From NCBI GenBank assembly GCA_016785225.1, contig JAFBJZ010000364.1, positions 1 to 64,000 on the forward strand: a DNA stretch of 64,000 bases. Direction: 5' to 3'. The first letter of the stretch is position 1. The number at the start of each line of letters is the position of its first letter. The notes beneath the pieces were generated by a model that made no database searches, was not told the origin of the DNA, and saw only the letters and a list, made by a program, of their open reading frames with translations. Source of the DNA: Psettodes erumei (Eukaryota > Chordata > Actinopteri > Pleuronectiformes > Psettodidae). A program made the translations under genes and the position numbers. Of the stretch, positions 35,560-47,597 are shown piece after piece.

Positions 35560-35935
35560 TTACCCCGACCCTCCATGCCCTAACCGTGTTTGTGATATGT
35601 TAGACAATCATGCAGTAAAAATTTGGGGGGCGGTGAGTTCCTCATCAGAGCACAGAGGCAACACCAGTGGTCAGCATTGCCCAAGCCAGGACAGGGGCAT
35701 CGCCAGAGCCCCATTGCCGGCCAGCCCCCAGCAGCAGCAGAGCCAAGATAACCTGGGACCAGCACCGCCCTTCCCCAGCAAGGGGTAGCCAAGTTGGGGC
35801 ACAGCCCCCCAGTGAATGGAAGGATCCCTCGTGGGACACGTAGCCCAAGCCCCCAAGCCCACAGGGAGCACCATACACCTGCTGCATCCAGGACCCCACG
35901 CCACCAACAGACGAGCAGAGTGTACAGAGAGACAG
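35560..35935. other. GC-rich island without a recognised gene
   Basis: Unusually rich in CAGCCCC and CCCAAG strings for this window. Open frames occur on both strands because stops are rare in GC-rich DNA. It may be part of the repeat to its left. Confidence 0.35.
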
Positions 35936-35949
35936 CAGCTGCCCATGCT

Positions 35950-36490
35950 AGTTAGTGATGTTAATTATTGGAGCCCAAACCAGTGGGAATTCAGTTAATT
36001 GGTTTTTGGAGGAAGCAGACTTTCTCTCCGCAGAGAAATGGTCTCAGAAAAGTTTCCTACACTGGCCTAAGTTTAAGTTGTTTTTGGTCTTCCAATTCAT
36101 GAGGATAGTTTTCTTGGCAATGCATAGTGCAGTGAGGAGCCTGCTTGATTTGTATATCTCTAAGTTAATATTGTTGAAATCACAGAGCAAGCAGAGTGAA
36201 AGAGAAAAAGGGATAGGGTACCCTAAACACCCCACAATTATAGCTAAAATTTACTCTTGTTGATCATGATGGCGATACCTCTTTGTTTTGAGTTGTAGCG
36301 AGCTATAGTAGCTGTGAGGAAAATGCGGTGGGTATATGTTCTGCTGTTTTTGCTATGTGAGCCTCCTGTAATAAGACAATGTCTACTTGTAAGGTTTTTA
36401 GGTGGTTAAATATTTAGAATATTTTTTTCTGAGCTAATTCCATGAACATTCGAAGTGACAAGCTTAAATGTGTCCATATCTAAGTAAACT
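35950..36490 (-). pseudogene. L1-type LINE with large internal deletion
   Basis: The minus strand from 36490 shows the start of an L1 endonuclease (ISSEKN, then IVLLQEAHIAK near 36380). It then passes near 36245 directly into the very C-terminus of ORF2 (LLTALCIAKKTILMNWKTKN, about 36140-36080). The whole reverse transcriptase is missing. Fish L1-like elements have this C-terminal tail. The copy is non-functional. Confidence 0.5.
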
Positions 36491-36519
36491 AGTTAAGTGT
36501 AGCCGATGTGTAAATGTAT

Positions 36520-36640
36520 ATGTGCCTGTGTGTGTGTGAGAGAGAGAGAGAGAGTGTGTGAGTGTATGTACATGTTGTATATGAGAGTGAGTGTGTGTGT
36601 GTGAGTCTGTTTGTTGCTTGTGAGTGTGAGTGTTTGACAT
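36520..36640 (+). repeat. TG/GA-rich microsatellite
   Basis: TGTGTG and GAGAGA runs alternate. The minus-strand SHTHTH-type frames are translations of the repeat. Confidence 0.9.
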
Positions 36641-36699
36641 GGTGCGCATGTGAGGATATGTGAGTTTTAGTCACTGAACAAGTCTTAATCATTTTAAAT

Positions 36700-37099
36700 G
36701 ACTAAAAATCTGAAGGAGGAGAAAAGAACATACAGGACATATAGAAACAACAATAAACGAAAAGCCAATATAACTGCCTAAGAGTTATAACAGACATTAC
36801 CTTGGAGTGCACCGTGTTGTATAAATAACAGCTGGGGTTATGATGAGAAATGATGCATACTGTATTATCTGGGATGAAGCTGTGTGAGAGGGGAAGAAAG
36901 TTAGTAAAGCCAAGGAGTGTTGTCGCGGTCACGGTAAAGTTGGCTGTTAACATACAGTTTGTCAGCTGCAATGATGGCCCCTCCCATCTCCAGGATATTT
37001 TTTCCTTCTTTGAGAATTGATTATTGATTCCCAAATCATTGCCTCTCAACTCGTGGCCCCGGCTCTTCACCAGCTCCTTTTGTTTGAAGTGTGGGTCTT
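36700..37099. other. Unassigned stretch
   Basis: The 122-codon minus frame (37070-36702) has no motif I know and no splice context. I do not call it a gene. Confidence 0.35.
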
Positions 37100-37610
37100 G
37101 GAAGCCAACTGTCCAGCTGCTTCCCTCCTAGGCGAGGGAACTAAACACTAAACACAGACAAAACTAAAGAAATTATTCTGGACTTTAGGAGGAAGCAGGG
37201 CACTGTACCTGCACCATGGGGATTGTTTTGACAGTGTGAACAGCTTTGAATTGCTGGGCAGTCTTGTTTCTGACGACCTCCCCTAGACAGCCAACACCTG
37301 TGCAACAACAAAAAAGGCACAGCAGTGTCTGCACTTTCTGATATTACTTTTTAGCAAACTACTGCTTGCTTTTTATCAAGCAGCCAATGAAAGCAGCTTG
37401 TATCATGGCATCACAATGTGATACATTTTCTTCCCCACAGCTACTTGCACTTTAAATTCCCTCTTAAGTTAAACTATCCCCCAACCATACCCTAATATTA
37501 TAAAAACTTTTTTGGTGGTGTGTGTGTGTTTGTTGTTGCATCATATGGAGTTGCACTTTAAATTTCATTGTACGCTTTGTTTACAATCACAATAAAGCTT
37601 CCTGCCTATC
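37100..37610 (+). mobile_element. L2-type LINE 3' fragment
   Basis: Traces of KTKEIILDFRRKQG (about 37165-37200) and FELLGSLVSDDLP (about 37245) are followed by a 3' tail with ATTTCATTGTA and CAATAAAG near 37590. These match the post-RT and 3' end of L2-like LINEs. It carries several lesions and is short. Confidence 0.65.
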
Positions 37611-37659
37611 TTAATGCTATTCTGGATTTAAACCAAGGGCAATGCAGGGAGGGTAACAC

Positions 37660-38735
37660 AGGAGTGAAATGAAAACTAGTTCTTGTCGGTACTTGTGCTG
37701 CAGTATTTTGAATCAACTGGAGATGTTTTACAAACTTATGGAGACATGCTGATAGCAATAAAGAAAGTCAGTTGTAGTAGTCTAGTCCAGAGGTAAAAAA
37801 TGTATGGACGAGTTTCTCAGCATCCTTTTGAGACAGCATTTTTCTAATTTTCACAATACTGCACAGGTGAAACATGGATATCTCAGAGACCTCTTTCTCA
37901 TGTGTGAAACAAACGACAAATCATGGTCAAAAATGACTCTGAGGTTTGTTACAGTAGAACTGGAGGCCAAGGTAATGCCGTCCGGAGTGACTATATGCTT
38001 AGTTATTGTTTTTTTCTGGCATGTTTGGGGCCAGATACAATGATTTCAGTTTTGTCTGAGTTTAGAGGTAAAAAAAAATACAAGTCATCCAGGTCTTTAT
38101 GTCCTTAAGACAAAGCAGAAGTGTGACTACCTGATTAGTTTCATCTGGCTTTACAGATATACACAGCTGGGTATCATTGGCATTTTTAACAACATTTTTT
38201 GCAAATTTACATGGTGCTTCCTGATAATATTACCTAGGAGAAGCATATATAGGGTGAAAAGTATTGGTCCTAGCATAGAGCCCTGCCAGCCAGCCCTGTG
38301 GAACTCCATGACTAACCTTTGTATACACAGAGGAATCATTGTTAACATGAACAAACTTGAACCTATCTAAAATATAAGACCAGCCCAGAGCAGTTCCTTT
38401 TAATCCCAATGACATGTTCCAATCTCTGTAATGAATCCTGTGGGCAATAGTATCAAAAGCAGAACTAAGACCCAACAGCACAAGAATGGAAAGCATTATC
38501 TAAGAGCATGAGAAGACTGTTGGTAACTTTCACCAGTGCTGTTTCTGTGCTATGTTGAACTTGAATTTTGACCGAAAACATGATTTCTTTGCAAATAATC
38601 ACATAATTGATTTGTAGGGTATTTGGTTGGATATGGGTCTGTAGCTAGCGAGAACACCAGGATCAGAAGTAGTTTTTTTAAGGAGAGGTTTAATTACTGC
38701 AACCTCTTACTGAAAGCCTTTGAAAGCCTTGCATC
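37660..38735 (-). pseudogene. LINE reverse transcriptase, degenerate
   Basis: Minus-strand blocks in order: LGLSSAFDTIAHRI (about 38470), GLKGTALGWSYILDRFKFVHVNNDSSVYTKVSHG split over two frames (38410-38310), GVPQG (about 38300), GPILFTLYMLLLGNII (about 38265), a DTQLC box (about 38170; the usual YADDTQLY is decayed) and KPDETNQ (about 38140). This is the RT core of a fish LINE family different from the L2 copies here, perhaps within the CR1/L2/RTE range. Smaller pieces of it lie at 25.2-26.2 kb. Confidence 0.65.
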
Positions 38736-38979
38736 CATCGCGACCTCACTACATCAGAGCCACGTGATTTGATTTGATCAAAATTGTGGGGGTAAATGGA
38801 TATGTCTACACTTTTGTGTACATTCTGAGCAGGTGTTTGGCTTCAAAAGATCGCAAGCTTTTCCACCCGGTCATCTGCTCCGACCAGCCCGACAGCCAGA
38901 CCAGCCCAGTTTTCCTGAGGTAATTAATGTATTGCAGTGGGTCAGTGCTACAGGCCCATAAATATTCGGTGTTGATGTA

Positions 38980-40552
38980 CAGCCGTGGCCAAAAGTTTTG
39001 AGAATGACACAAATGTTAATTCTGTTAAGTCTACTGCCTAATTTTTTATGATGGCAATTTGCATGTACTCCAGAATGTTATGAAGAGTGATCAGATGAGT
39101 TGCAATTAATTGCAAAGTCCCACTGTGCCATGAAAATGAACTTAATCCCCCCAAAAAACATTTCCACTGAATTTCAGTTCTGCCACAGAAGGACCAGCTG
39201 ACATCATGTCAGTGATTCTCTCGTAAACACAGGTGAGAGTGTTGATGAGGACAAGGCTGGGCATCCCTCTGTCATGCTGACTGAGTTAGAATTACAGACT
39301 GGAAGCTTTAAAAGGACGGTGCTTGAAATCATTGTTCTTCCTCTGTTAACCATGGTTACCTGCAAGGAAACACATGCAGTCATCATTGCTTTATACAAAA
39401 AGGGCTTTACAGGCAAGGATATTACTGCTAGTAAGATTGCACCTAAATCAACCATTTATCGGATCATCAAGAACTTCAAGGAGAGAGGTTCAATTGTTGT
39501 GAAGAAGGCCTCATGGTGCCCAAGAAAGTCCAACGAATGCCAGGACCATCTCCTAAAGTTGATTCAGCTGCGGAATCAGGGCACCACCAGTGCAGAGCTT
39601 GCTCAGGAATGGCAGCAGGCAGGTGTGAGTGCATCTGCATGCACAGTGAGGCAAAGACTTTTGGAGGATGGCTTGGTGTCAAGAAGGGCAACAAAGAAGC
39701 CACTTCTCTCCAGGAAAAAACATCAGGGACTGATGATGAGACTGATATTCTGCAAAAGGTACATGAATTGGACTGCTGAGGACTGGTGTAAAGTAATTTT
39801 CTCTGATGAATCCCATTTCCGATTGTTTGGGGCTTCCGGAAAAAAAGCTTGTCCAGAGAAAAAAAGGTGAGAGCTCCCATCAGTCCTGTGTCATGTCAAC
39901 AGTAAAGCATCCTGAGACCATTCATGTGTGGGGTTGCTTCTCAGCCAAGGGACTGGGCTCACTCACAATTTTGCCTAAGAACACAGCCATGAATAAAAAA
40001 TGGTACCAAAACATCCTCTGAGAGCAACTTCTCCCAACCATCCAAGAACAGTTTGGTGACGAACAATGCCTTTTCCAGCATGATGGAGCACCTTGCCATA
40101 AGGCAAAAGTGATAACTACATGGCTTGGGGAACAAAACATCAAAATTTTGGGTCTGTGGCCAGGAAACTCCACAGACCTTAATCCCATTGAGAACTTGTG
40201 GTCAATCCTCAAGAGGCGGGTGAACAAACAAAAACCCACAAATTCTGACAAACTCCAAGCATTGATTATGCAAGAATGGGCTGCCATCAGTTAGGATGTG
40301 GCCCAGAAGTTAATTGACAGCATGCCAGGGCGAATTGCAGAGGTCTTTTAAAAAGAGGGTCAACACTGTAAATATTGACTCTTTGCTTACTTAATGTAAT
40401 TGTCAATAAAAGCCTTTGACCCTTATGGAATGCTTGTAATTATACTTCAGTATATTATAGTAACATCTGACAAAAAGATCAAAAAACACTGAAGCAGCAA
40501 ACTTTGTCAAAACCAATACTTGTGTCATTCTCAAAACTTTTGGCCATGGCTA
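38980..40552 (+). mobile_element. Tc1-like element, both ends present
   Basis: TA (38978-38979) precedes CAGCCGTGGCCAAAAGTTTT. The right end reads AAAACTTTTGGCCATGGC and then TA, at 40553-40554. The inverted repeats extend at least 30 bp (through GAGAATGACACAAAT). Total length is 1573 bp, normal for Tc1. The transposase inside is broken, so it is a non-autonomous complete copy. Confidence 0.9.
39352..40350 (+). pseudogene. Tc1-like transposase (DD35E spacing), broken
   Basis: The ATG at 39352 has a good context (ACCATGG). Residues 1-60 form the paired-like helix-turn-helix region (TIYRIIKNFKERGS), followed by a second HTH (VRQRLLEDGLVSRR). Catalytic boxes are FSDES (Asp codon at 39805), QHDGAPCHK (Asp codon at 40082) and LNPIENLW (Glu codon at 40190). 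Between the second Asp and the Glu there are 35 residues, so the triad is DD35E rather than the usual DD34E. Lesions: a frameshift near 39845-39870, TGA at about 40020 and TAG at about 40292. The enzyme would cut and paste at TA. Confidence 0.85.
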
Positions 40553-40729
40553 TAGACCATCAACAGGCCGCTGGATGATTTTAATTGATTTTAATTTAAT
40601 ATTTTCAGTGTCTGTGAAGACAGTTAAATGGGGGACATGGTAAAGTATAGTTCATCTGAACTAATTCAACTCATAGATCCCAGTGCAGTTATTGAACCAG
40701 AGCTCAATGTAGTGTTAAACAGACTATGA

Positions 40730-41960
40730 GTCCTGATGACAGGGGGCTGGAGAAGGGGAACACACCGGCTGAGACGAAGGAGAAAGCAGTGTGCCCAGAG
40801 GCTGAAGAGGGGCCTTAACATACAGTATTCTATGCCTGCTTTGAAGCCACCAACTCCTCCTCCAGCTTCAGGCTCACTGTCCCACCAGGTGAGTTGCCCC
40901 TCACTGTGTCCGCTGAGAATGTGAAGAGAACACTGCAGCACATTCACCCCCACAAAGCAGCAGGCCCAGACAGTATTCTGGGAAGGGTTCTGAGGGAATG
41001 TGCTCATGAACTCACAGGAGTGTGGACAAATATGTTTAATATCTCACTCCCCTCGGCTGTGGTGCCAGTGTTTAAGACATCTACCATCATCCCCGTGCCC
41101 AAAAGTAAAGCAGTAAAAAGCATGAATGACTACTACTGCCCGGTAGCTCTCACCCAGTCATGAAAAATTCAAAAACAGCAAATGACAAATTCTTTGAGTG
41201 GCTCGTCCTGACCCAAAAAAAAGAATAACACTGACATTAATGTGGACCTGGAAGAACCGCTCTGCATCAGTCAATCCCACAGACTCTGGGGATGCAAATG
41301 GGTCCGGGACTTTTTGACACACCTGTTACAGACCATCAAAATCCATGGCATCTCTTCTGTTTAGGATAATGGGGGAGCCATTATCCTAAACACTGGCTTC
41401 CCTCGGGGGTGTCACCTGAGCCCCCTGCTGTACACGCTATTCAGCTACAACTACTCAGCTATACTTCCAGGCAACCATATTGCAGAATTTGTGGATGACA
41501 GCAGTAGTAGGACTGATGTTCCTCAATGATTAGTCCTCATATCGGCAGGGTGTGAAAGATCTGGTCAACTGGTATGGGGAGAATAACCTCTGCATCATTT
41601 TGGGGAAGACCAAGAAGCTGATCGTGGAGGAGAAGGAGAAGGAGATTTAGGAGGAGAAGCCACACCCCCTCTCCCATGTTCATCAGAGGAGCAGCTGTGG
41701 AAATGTTCAACAGCTTCAAATACGTCAGAGTCCAGATTTCCAGGGACTTGACGTGGACCATTAACACTTCCAGCATCATTATGAACGCACATCAATACCT
41801 CTTTTTCCTCAGGAGGCGGAGGCAGGTCGGCCTCAAGACCCCTAAGGCTGGCAGCCTTCTGCAACTTTTTTCTTTATCCAGTGGGACTGGAGGTCTCTGC
41901 AAAAACTGTTTAGCCTGCAGGCACAATTTCCTCTTGCAGCTCTCCATGTCAACACCCCTT
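40730..41960 (+). pseudogene. L2-type LINE, internally deleted
   Basis: An Arg-rich start (RRRRKQCAQRLKRG, about 40760) is fused to RT blocks: IHPHKAAGPDSILGRVL (about 40940), SLPSAVVP (about 41045), NTGFPRGCHLSPLLYTLF (about 41395), AEFVDDSSS (FADD box decayed to FVDD, about 41490) and FNSFKYVRVQISRDLTW (about 41710), then HQYLFFLRRRRQ. The endonuclease is missing. Many stops interrupt the frames. Confidence 0.7.
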
Positions 41961-42453
41961 TATCTTCTGCCAGTGCAAGTTCTGCAGATGTGACCCACGG
42001 CTGTGTGTGCAGAATGGCATTCTATGGTGTTGGTAAAAAATAATGTTCTCCATTTCCTTTACGATGTGATGTACAAGGAGTGGAAAGAGAATTGCTACCA
42101 GTGAACCACTCCAGCCAGAAGCACCATCCACCAGAGTGTTTGCAGGTGATCCCTTACTATTTATTATGCCACTTTGATTGCATTATGCAGCAGCTGTGGA
42201 CTGCACTTTTTGTTAAAGCCATTCTGCACTTTTTGGATTTGAACAACATCTAGGGTGAAGGAGATCTTGTCCAGAGTGTTGCCAAGCGCGATCCTAAATG
42301 AAAAATCAGCAATGAGGACTTCATTAAAGTTACCTGAATTCATGTACTTGGAAACTATTTGAGACTCGATGTGTGGGAAAGAATAATTAAATTGTATGTG
42401 AATAAAAGGGTTTGTAAGAAGCATACTGTGTTCATTCTTGTTTCATCACCATC
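41961..42453. other. Unassigned stretch before the Polinton integrase
   Basis: The minus-strand frame 42424-42164 (86 codons) has no recognised motif. It may belong to the Polinton or be a chance frame. Confidence 0.35.
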
Positions 42454-43100
42454 ATGGAAAGTAGGAGGCCAATGATTTATTATAACCCTGCTCATCCAGG
42501 AGGACTCAGGGATGTGTGTAAGCTTCGCAAGGCAGTTGAGGAGTGTACAGTTGTGACAGCAGCGCTACTCAAGGGTAAACAATTTGTATTTGAGCTAGAT
42601 GTGTATACCCTCCATGCCAATGCTGCTAAACATTTTCCAAGGAATAGGGTGCTGGTTAGTGTTATCGGAAAACAGTTTCAGACTGATTTAGCTGACATGA
42701 CTGAATAATCAGTCGCAAACAATAATGTGCATTACTTGCTGATATGTACTGATGTATTTTCAAAATATGCATGTGTCAGGTGTCTTAAAAATTGTTTTAC
42801 CTTACATATTGAGTTAGTGCCAAGTCCCGGAAAATCTCCAGATGCAGACACAGAGTTTTTAGTAAGCAGTTTCAACAACTATGACACCAGTACAAAATTA
42901 AACATTTTTCAACATCAAATGAGACTAAGGTGGGTTTTGTGAAGGTATTTTGCTGCCAAAACAGTGAAAGGCACATTTTAAGAGCCAGAGCTACAACAAG
43001 TTATTATTGATAAAAAACAAGAGCTTTAAGATAGACATAAAAATCTACTGCTTGTGAAATGGCTGAGCTGGCCTGAGAAATTTAACTCGTGGGGGAAAAA
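42454..43100 (+). pseudogene. Polinton integrase, broken
   Basis: The segment starts MESRRPMIYYNPAHPGGL. It continues with TLHANAAKHFPRNRVLV and QTDLADMTE (first catalytic Asp region), an in-frame TAA at 42706-42708, then CTDVFSKYA, then DADTEFLVSSF (second Asp region; about 42845), and after more lesions LLVKWLSWPEKFNSW (about 43048-43092), the chromodomain-like tail of Polinton integrases. These motifs belong to the retrovirus-type integrase family; the short FPRNRV-QxDLxDM pairing is Polinton-like rather than retroviral. At least one stop and two frameshifts are present. Confidence 0.75.
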
Positions 43101-43169
43101 GATATTATTGATTTACAATCAAAACTTGTGTTACTCTTTTGCGCCTTCACATCTGGATTGAAGTGTGAG

Positions 43170-43890
43170 AGGGATGGACAAGAAGAAAATTTTTTATGTT
43201 ACATTATAGTGTAATGCCTCAGCACACCTTTATCCAAATAATAAGATATAGCATTATAGGACAAAATTCACAAGGCCTATTGTTTTAAATGAGCTGTATA
43301 AGGTGGGGATTATCAAGCTCCAATATCCCAGGATCTGGACAAGTTTTTCTGCATCTGGCGCAAATGTGATGTTCTGTGAATCTAAAACACAACAGACAGT
43401 GCCTACAGAGCTTTTAGTTGGTACTTATGATTCTGTACCAAGAATATTAAGAGTCTGATTTGAAATGCATTCATTACCAGATAACCTCACCCATAATGCA
43501 ATGCAACAATGTTACTAACCATGTATTGGTCAATGGGGTAGAAGTAAGTACTTAAACATTTAAAGGCTGATTAGTTGAAGTACTGGGTTATATTTTATTC
43601 CAGGGGAGCTGTTTGAGATCCCATCTGCATTTTGCCCCCCCCCCCACTGCACCCCACCCAGCCGACATTCATGGCAGAAGATATAATATATTTATTTATA
43701 GGGACATTGTGGCTTATCAACTTGTCGGTGACAGCTACGTTCTGTTCCTCCACTACATAAATGTCTTGGACGAGGTACGTCACATGCCCACTTCTAGCCA
43801 CACTACATTGCTCTCTCTCGTTAAAAAACGATCAAAGCCAGCACATGTGATTATGAATTTTACACCTGCGAGGCAATATTTTTAAAGAAA
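43170..43890 (+). pseudogene. Polinton penton-like capsid segment, broken
   Basis: The start resembles FYVTL...CNASAHLYPNNKI (about 43183) with in-frame stops, then FTRPIVLNELYKVGI (about 43270). A later in-frame part (43613-43885) contains IYRDIVAYQLVGDSYVLFL. In Polintons the corresponding small jelly-roll protein would form capsid vertices. I judge by similarity of these short blocks and by its place just after the integrase. A stretch of C (43630-43644) may cause a further shift. Confidence 0.55.
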
Positions 43891-44353
43891 AATGACACAT
43901 GCCCCATACATTAGTGATGATGCCCAATATATGGTATACTACATGAGGCTCAGGCTGGCTAAAATTACCAAGATTTATTGGAACAAGCACACCTTATGGT
44001 AATGCACTGAGGTATATTTCACATTCTGTTTAGGATGGCTTTATTGCTATTACAAAAGGGGAGTGAGTAGAGCCAAGCCCCATTTGAAACCAGCTACAAC
44101 AAACATTGAGAGCGATGGGAAAAAATGGGAAACGGCTGGTGGTTTATACCCACAGACCATTTAAAAGGACCTGGAGGGGGGAAATGCCCGCCTGTGTCCA
44201 AGAAACATAAAAAACTAAAGAATTCAACCACCAAAGCGAACAGAACTCAGACATATTTTAGGCTGAATCTGAAACTATGGCACTCATCCATAAGCATCAC
44301 ATTAAAAATACACATATACATTAAATGAGTTACACAGGCAGAAGGTAAAATCA
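43891..44353 (+). other. Possible small Polinton ORF remnant
   Basis: Broken frames follow the penton-like segment on the same strand. They may be the short protein often found between penton and major capsid genes. The match is too weak to name. Confidence 0.2.
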
Positions 44354-46520
44354 GTGAGTACAATGAAGTACCATGGAAATCCTGGACAAATGAAACATGT
44401 TACGGCAGGTATAAAGTTAAAGCAGCAGCAGAATAGAAAGAGGGCAGAGCAATTTGATACTATTATGGAAAAGTTTTTGAATGAAGTCAAAGATGGTCCA
44501 GATTTTAGATGTTGTGTTTTCCATAGGTTGTTGTTTGGACATCAGGTTTTAAGTTGTAAAAAGGAGGACTATAGGACTATAGACTATAGTAAGATGAAAG
44601 GAATGCCAGCAATAGCAGAGCAGTGTATTAGTGAAGAGTATCTACACAAATGTAATCAGTCATTATTAGATCAGTAAAGGAGAAATGCCACCAGAATATG
44701 CAGGAATCACTTTGACAGTTGCTCCTATTCCTACTGAATTGGCATGGTTGAATAATTTAGAAGAGCACTTGATAGCATTACACATCCTATCAATGGAAAT
44801 GTTAGCATTACCCAAAGGTGGGCAAAATGTAGTACATGGTTTAGTTGACTTGAGCTTAATGAAGCATGGTTAAATGAGTTTCGTAGGGAAGAAGACAATG
44901 AAGTTTCAGGAAGAGACAGAGATTGTCATGTAGAAACAGAAATAGTTAAGATGTTGGCGATGATTAGCCATTACATGATAGACAACAACACTGCAATGTT
45001 TCAGGATACATGTCTCATGCCTGTTGACATTGGTCAGGAAGTGTTAGATCAGTATTTTGATGATGTCTTGAATGTGGATCCAGCAGACAGAAATAGTCAA
45101 GTTAAGCAGTTTTCTCATCATACAGATTAAGCTAAATGTTTTCCTGTGTTGTTTCTGCAAAGCAGATATACATACCATGATACCAGGCTGTACCAGTTGA
45201 TATTATCATGCTATTTTAATGAGAGTTTCCATGCTGATGGTTGATTTGCATAGAATATAAAACATTTGCTCAGTATAAGTCAGAAATTTAACAGGTTGCG
45301 TCCAAAATGGTGATAGCTTTAAGAAAAGGAAAAAATGGTCATAAATCAGTTAAACTGAATGATGTATTGAAGAATAAAGGAGTCTTTGAAGCAGATGCTG
45401 GAATTTGATGATGGTTAGTGCTTTCTTAAACCTATTAGAGGCACGCAGCATTTTGGCAGGGAGCACAGCATGACCTGATGGCTTCAAGCTCATCAGCTTA
45501 GGGTCCGTACTTGGTTTTGTTTGTTTTCTTCAGCTGAAAATAAAAAAATACAGATAAAGAGATAGTTCAGTTTATTGATAAATACATAACATGTGAACTA
45601 CCATCAGATGATGACATCCAGTGGATTTGGCACAACTGTACACTAACATTGAACGTTACATTCCAAAACATGTAAGAAAAAGAATACAGTTTGTCATTTA
45701 AATTTTCCTTGGCCACTATCAGTGCAAACTTTTATTTGTCATTGAAAAAAAGTTGATGAGGAGCAGTGTAAGTGTCAGGCAGGTGAAACAGGCTGTACAT
45801 GTAGTAAACAGGGACAGATTGAGTGTAAAGTGAAAAAAAGAACAGGCCAGTAATATTTTGACAAAGGGTCAGAGAAAAACTTACAGATGAGAACTGCAGC
45901 TATGACATAGTCTTGGTATAATTTAAGCTATGTAAGAGGCTACATACAAATGTTTTGCGAGAAACACACGTTGTTTGGAAATGGTAGGTAGACAATATTG
46001 GCAAAAGACAATATTGTTAAAATGAGTTTGCCATTTAGTGTTTTGAGGCAGAAGGTGTCGTCACATAAACTTACATCAGAAGATTTAGACAGTTTAGTTG
46101 ATGGTACAAGAACAGGCCAAATGATGGTGTATTTAATGACATGTGTCTCAATTTGCATCAGAATATTGTGTTTTGGGCAGAAATGAGCAATGCCTGACAC
46201 CAATAGAGTTGAACAATGGTTATGGTTTTGTTGCTAAAATAATGTAAACACAACCAGCTGTTATAAGATATGCAAGATTTTCCAGAGTGTAAAGACCTTT
46301 TATCTGAGTATTCTGCAGTTGTTTCTGCAATATCTATTTGACAAACAGCTTAAAACTTTGAACTGTGAAACTTTTGAGATTTAAGAGCAGTGATATGAGG
46401 TTTAGTGATGGGTCAAGGCATTCTCTGAAGTCGGTTGTTTATTTTTATAGACATTTGAAATAGAAGCAGAAGAGTTATAGAACTCTCAGAGACAACAGAG
46501 AAAGGAATGTTAATTGACCA
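44354..46520 (+). pseudogene. Helitron (Rep/helicase) N-terminal part, broken
   Basis: The first frame (44354-44677) begins MSTMKYHGNPGQMKH and has GPDFRCCVFHRLLFGHQVL, the Cys/His start seen in fish Helitron proteins (DUF6570-type). The next piece has IPTELAWLNNLEEHLIALH and MLALPKGGQNVVHG (44720-44840). Later blocks, in shifting frames, are DVLNVDPADRN (about 45065), MLEFDDG (about 45395), a CxxxFPWPLS-like box (about 45695), QPAVIRYARFS (about 46248), SILQLFLQYLFDKQLK (about 46303) and MRFSDGSRHS (about 46395). The order matches Helitron/Helentron Rep proteins up to the region before the helicase. No helicase motifs and no terminal hairpin were found. Helitrons move by rolling-circle copying. 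Confidence 0.75.
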
Positions 46521-47575
46521 TGTTCATGTGAAAACTACTGTGACATCATGAATCCTTATGCTGTACTTTTCTACTGAAACTATGTTCCAGTTTTGTAATT
46601 TTCACATAATGTATGCCCTTGTGAGGTCTGGAACTATAAGATAACATGACCGGTTACAAATGTTTTGCATACCAGGAGGCAGATGAAACTTCACTATTCT
46701 AACAGTAATGTCTGTTGCATTAGCTACATGCCAAAACAACACTCACACATGTTGGTTAACATATTCCAAGAACAAGGAACCCAGCCCATCAAGTTAAATG
46801 TGAACCACTTCCAAAGATCGGGGCTCACTCTGACTGAGATCCTGCGAGATCTCTGTCACTTTGAGACCAGCACTGCTATATTTTACCTGTGATTGGCTAA
46901 CAAATTGGCACCGTGATCCAGATTGGTTGACTGAGCGGATTGGTTGGCTCTGAGCTGAAATGTAGGTTTCCTCAGTCTGTTCTTGGGCTTCCAACAAAAA
47001 CATTGGGCTACACTACTAACTATGATGGAGAAGCAGATGTAGTTCCTACATATTTTAGTGATCATGAGGTAATAGTTTGTACTTTTAAGAAGGTACATGG
47101 TAGATTAGCAGCTATAGGTGCAATTCAGGTTAGTATGGTAAAAAAAAAAAAAAAAAAGTTTTTTATTTTTATTATTACTTAATCTGTTGAGTTCTTGATA
47201 AGTTACATCATTTGTATTCATTAATATAAAAACCAAAGCAAAAAAAACCCCCAAACCATAGCTCATGACTCTTTTGAAGTTCCTTAATACATGTAAAATA
47301 TTAAAGGAAAAATAAGAAGTGTTAATTGTTGTGAATTGTTAGTTCATGAGAATATTTTGAGGGTTTCTTTTTCTGAATTAACTACAATCTGTACTGACAA
47401 CATTTTCTAGCATGCAGTTTAAAGATTTAATAATGAAATCAATCACATAATTATCCATATTTGTAAAACAAAATACAGTGCAATTAGAGTTCAATATTTA
47501 ACTTGTCAGTGATATGCTATTCCTAATGCAGGTTTTGCTTTACCTTTTCATATACTGTCAGCAAAGAGCAAAAGT
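46521..47575. other. Unassigned region right of the Helitron
   Basis: Includes a poly-A run (47141-47157) and an 80-codon plus frame (46940-47182) with no familiar motif. Confidence 0.35.
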
Positions 47576-47597
47576 CACTGGTGGTGGTACTCCACAT

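Noticed and set aside
35645..35946. Overlapping Gly/Trp/Cys-rich frames in the GC-rich island
   Set aside because: Several frames are open on both strands, as expected from low stop frequency; there is no motif.
36702..37070. 122-codon minus-strand frame as a gene
   Set aside because: No motif, no splice signals, and a composition like surrounding noncoding DNA.
37804..38043. 79-codon plus-strand frame as a gene
   Set aside because: It lies antisense to LINE reverse-transcriptase sequence.
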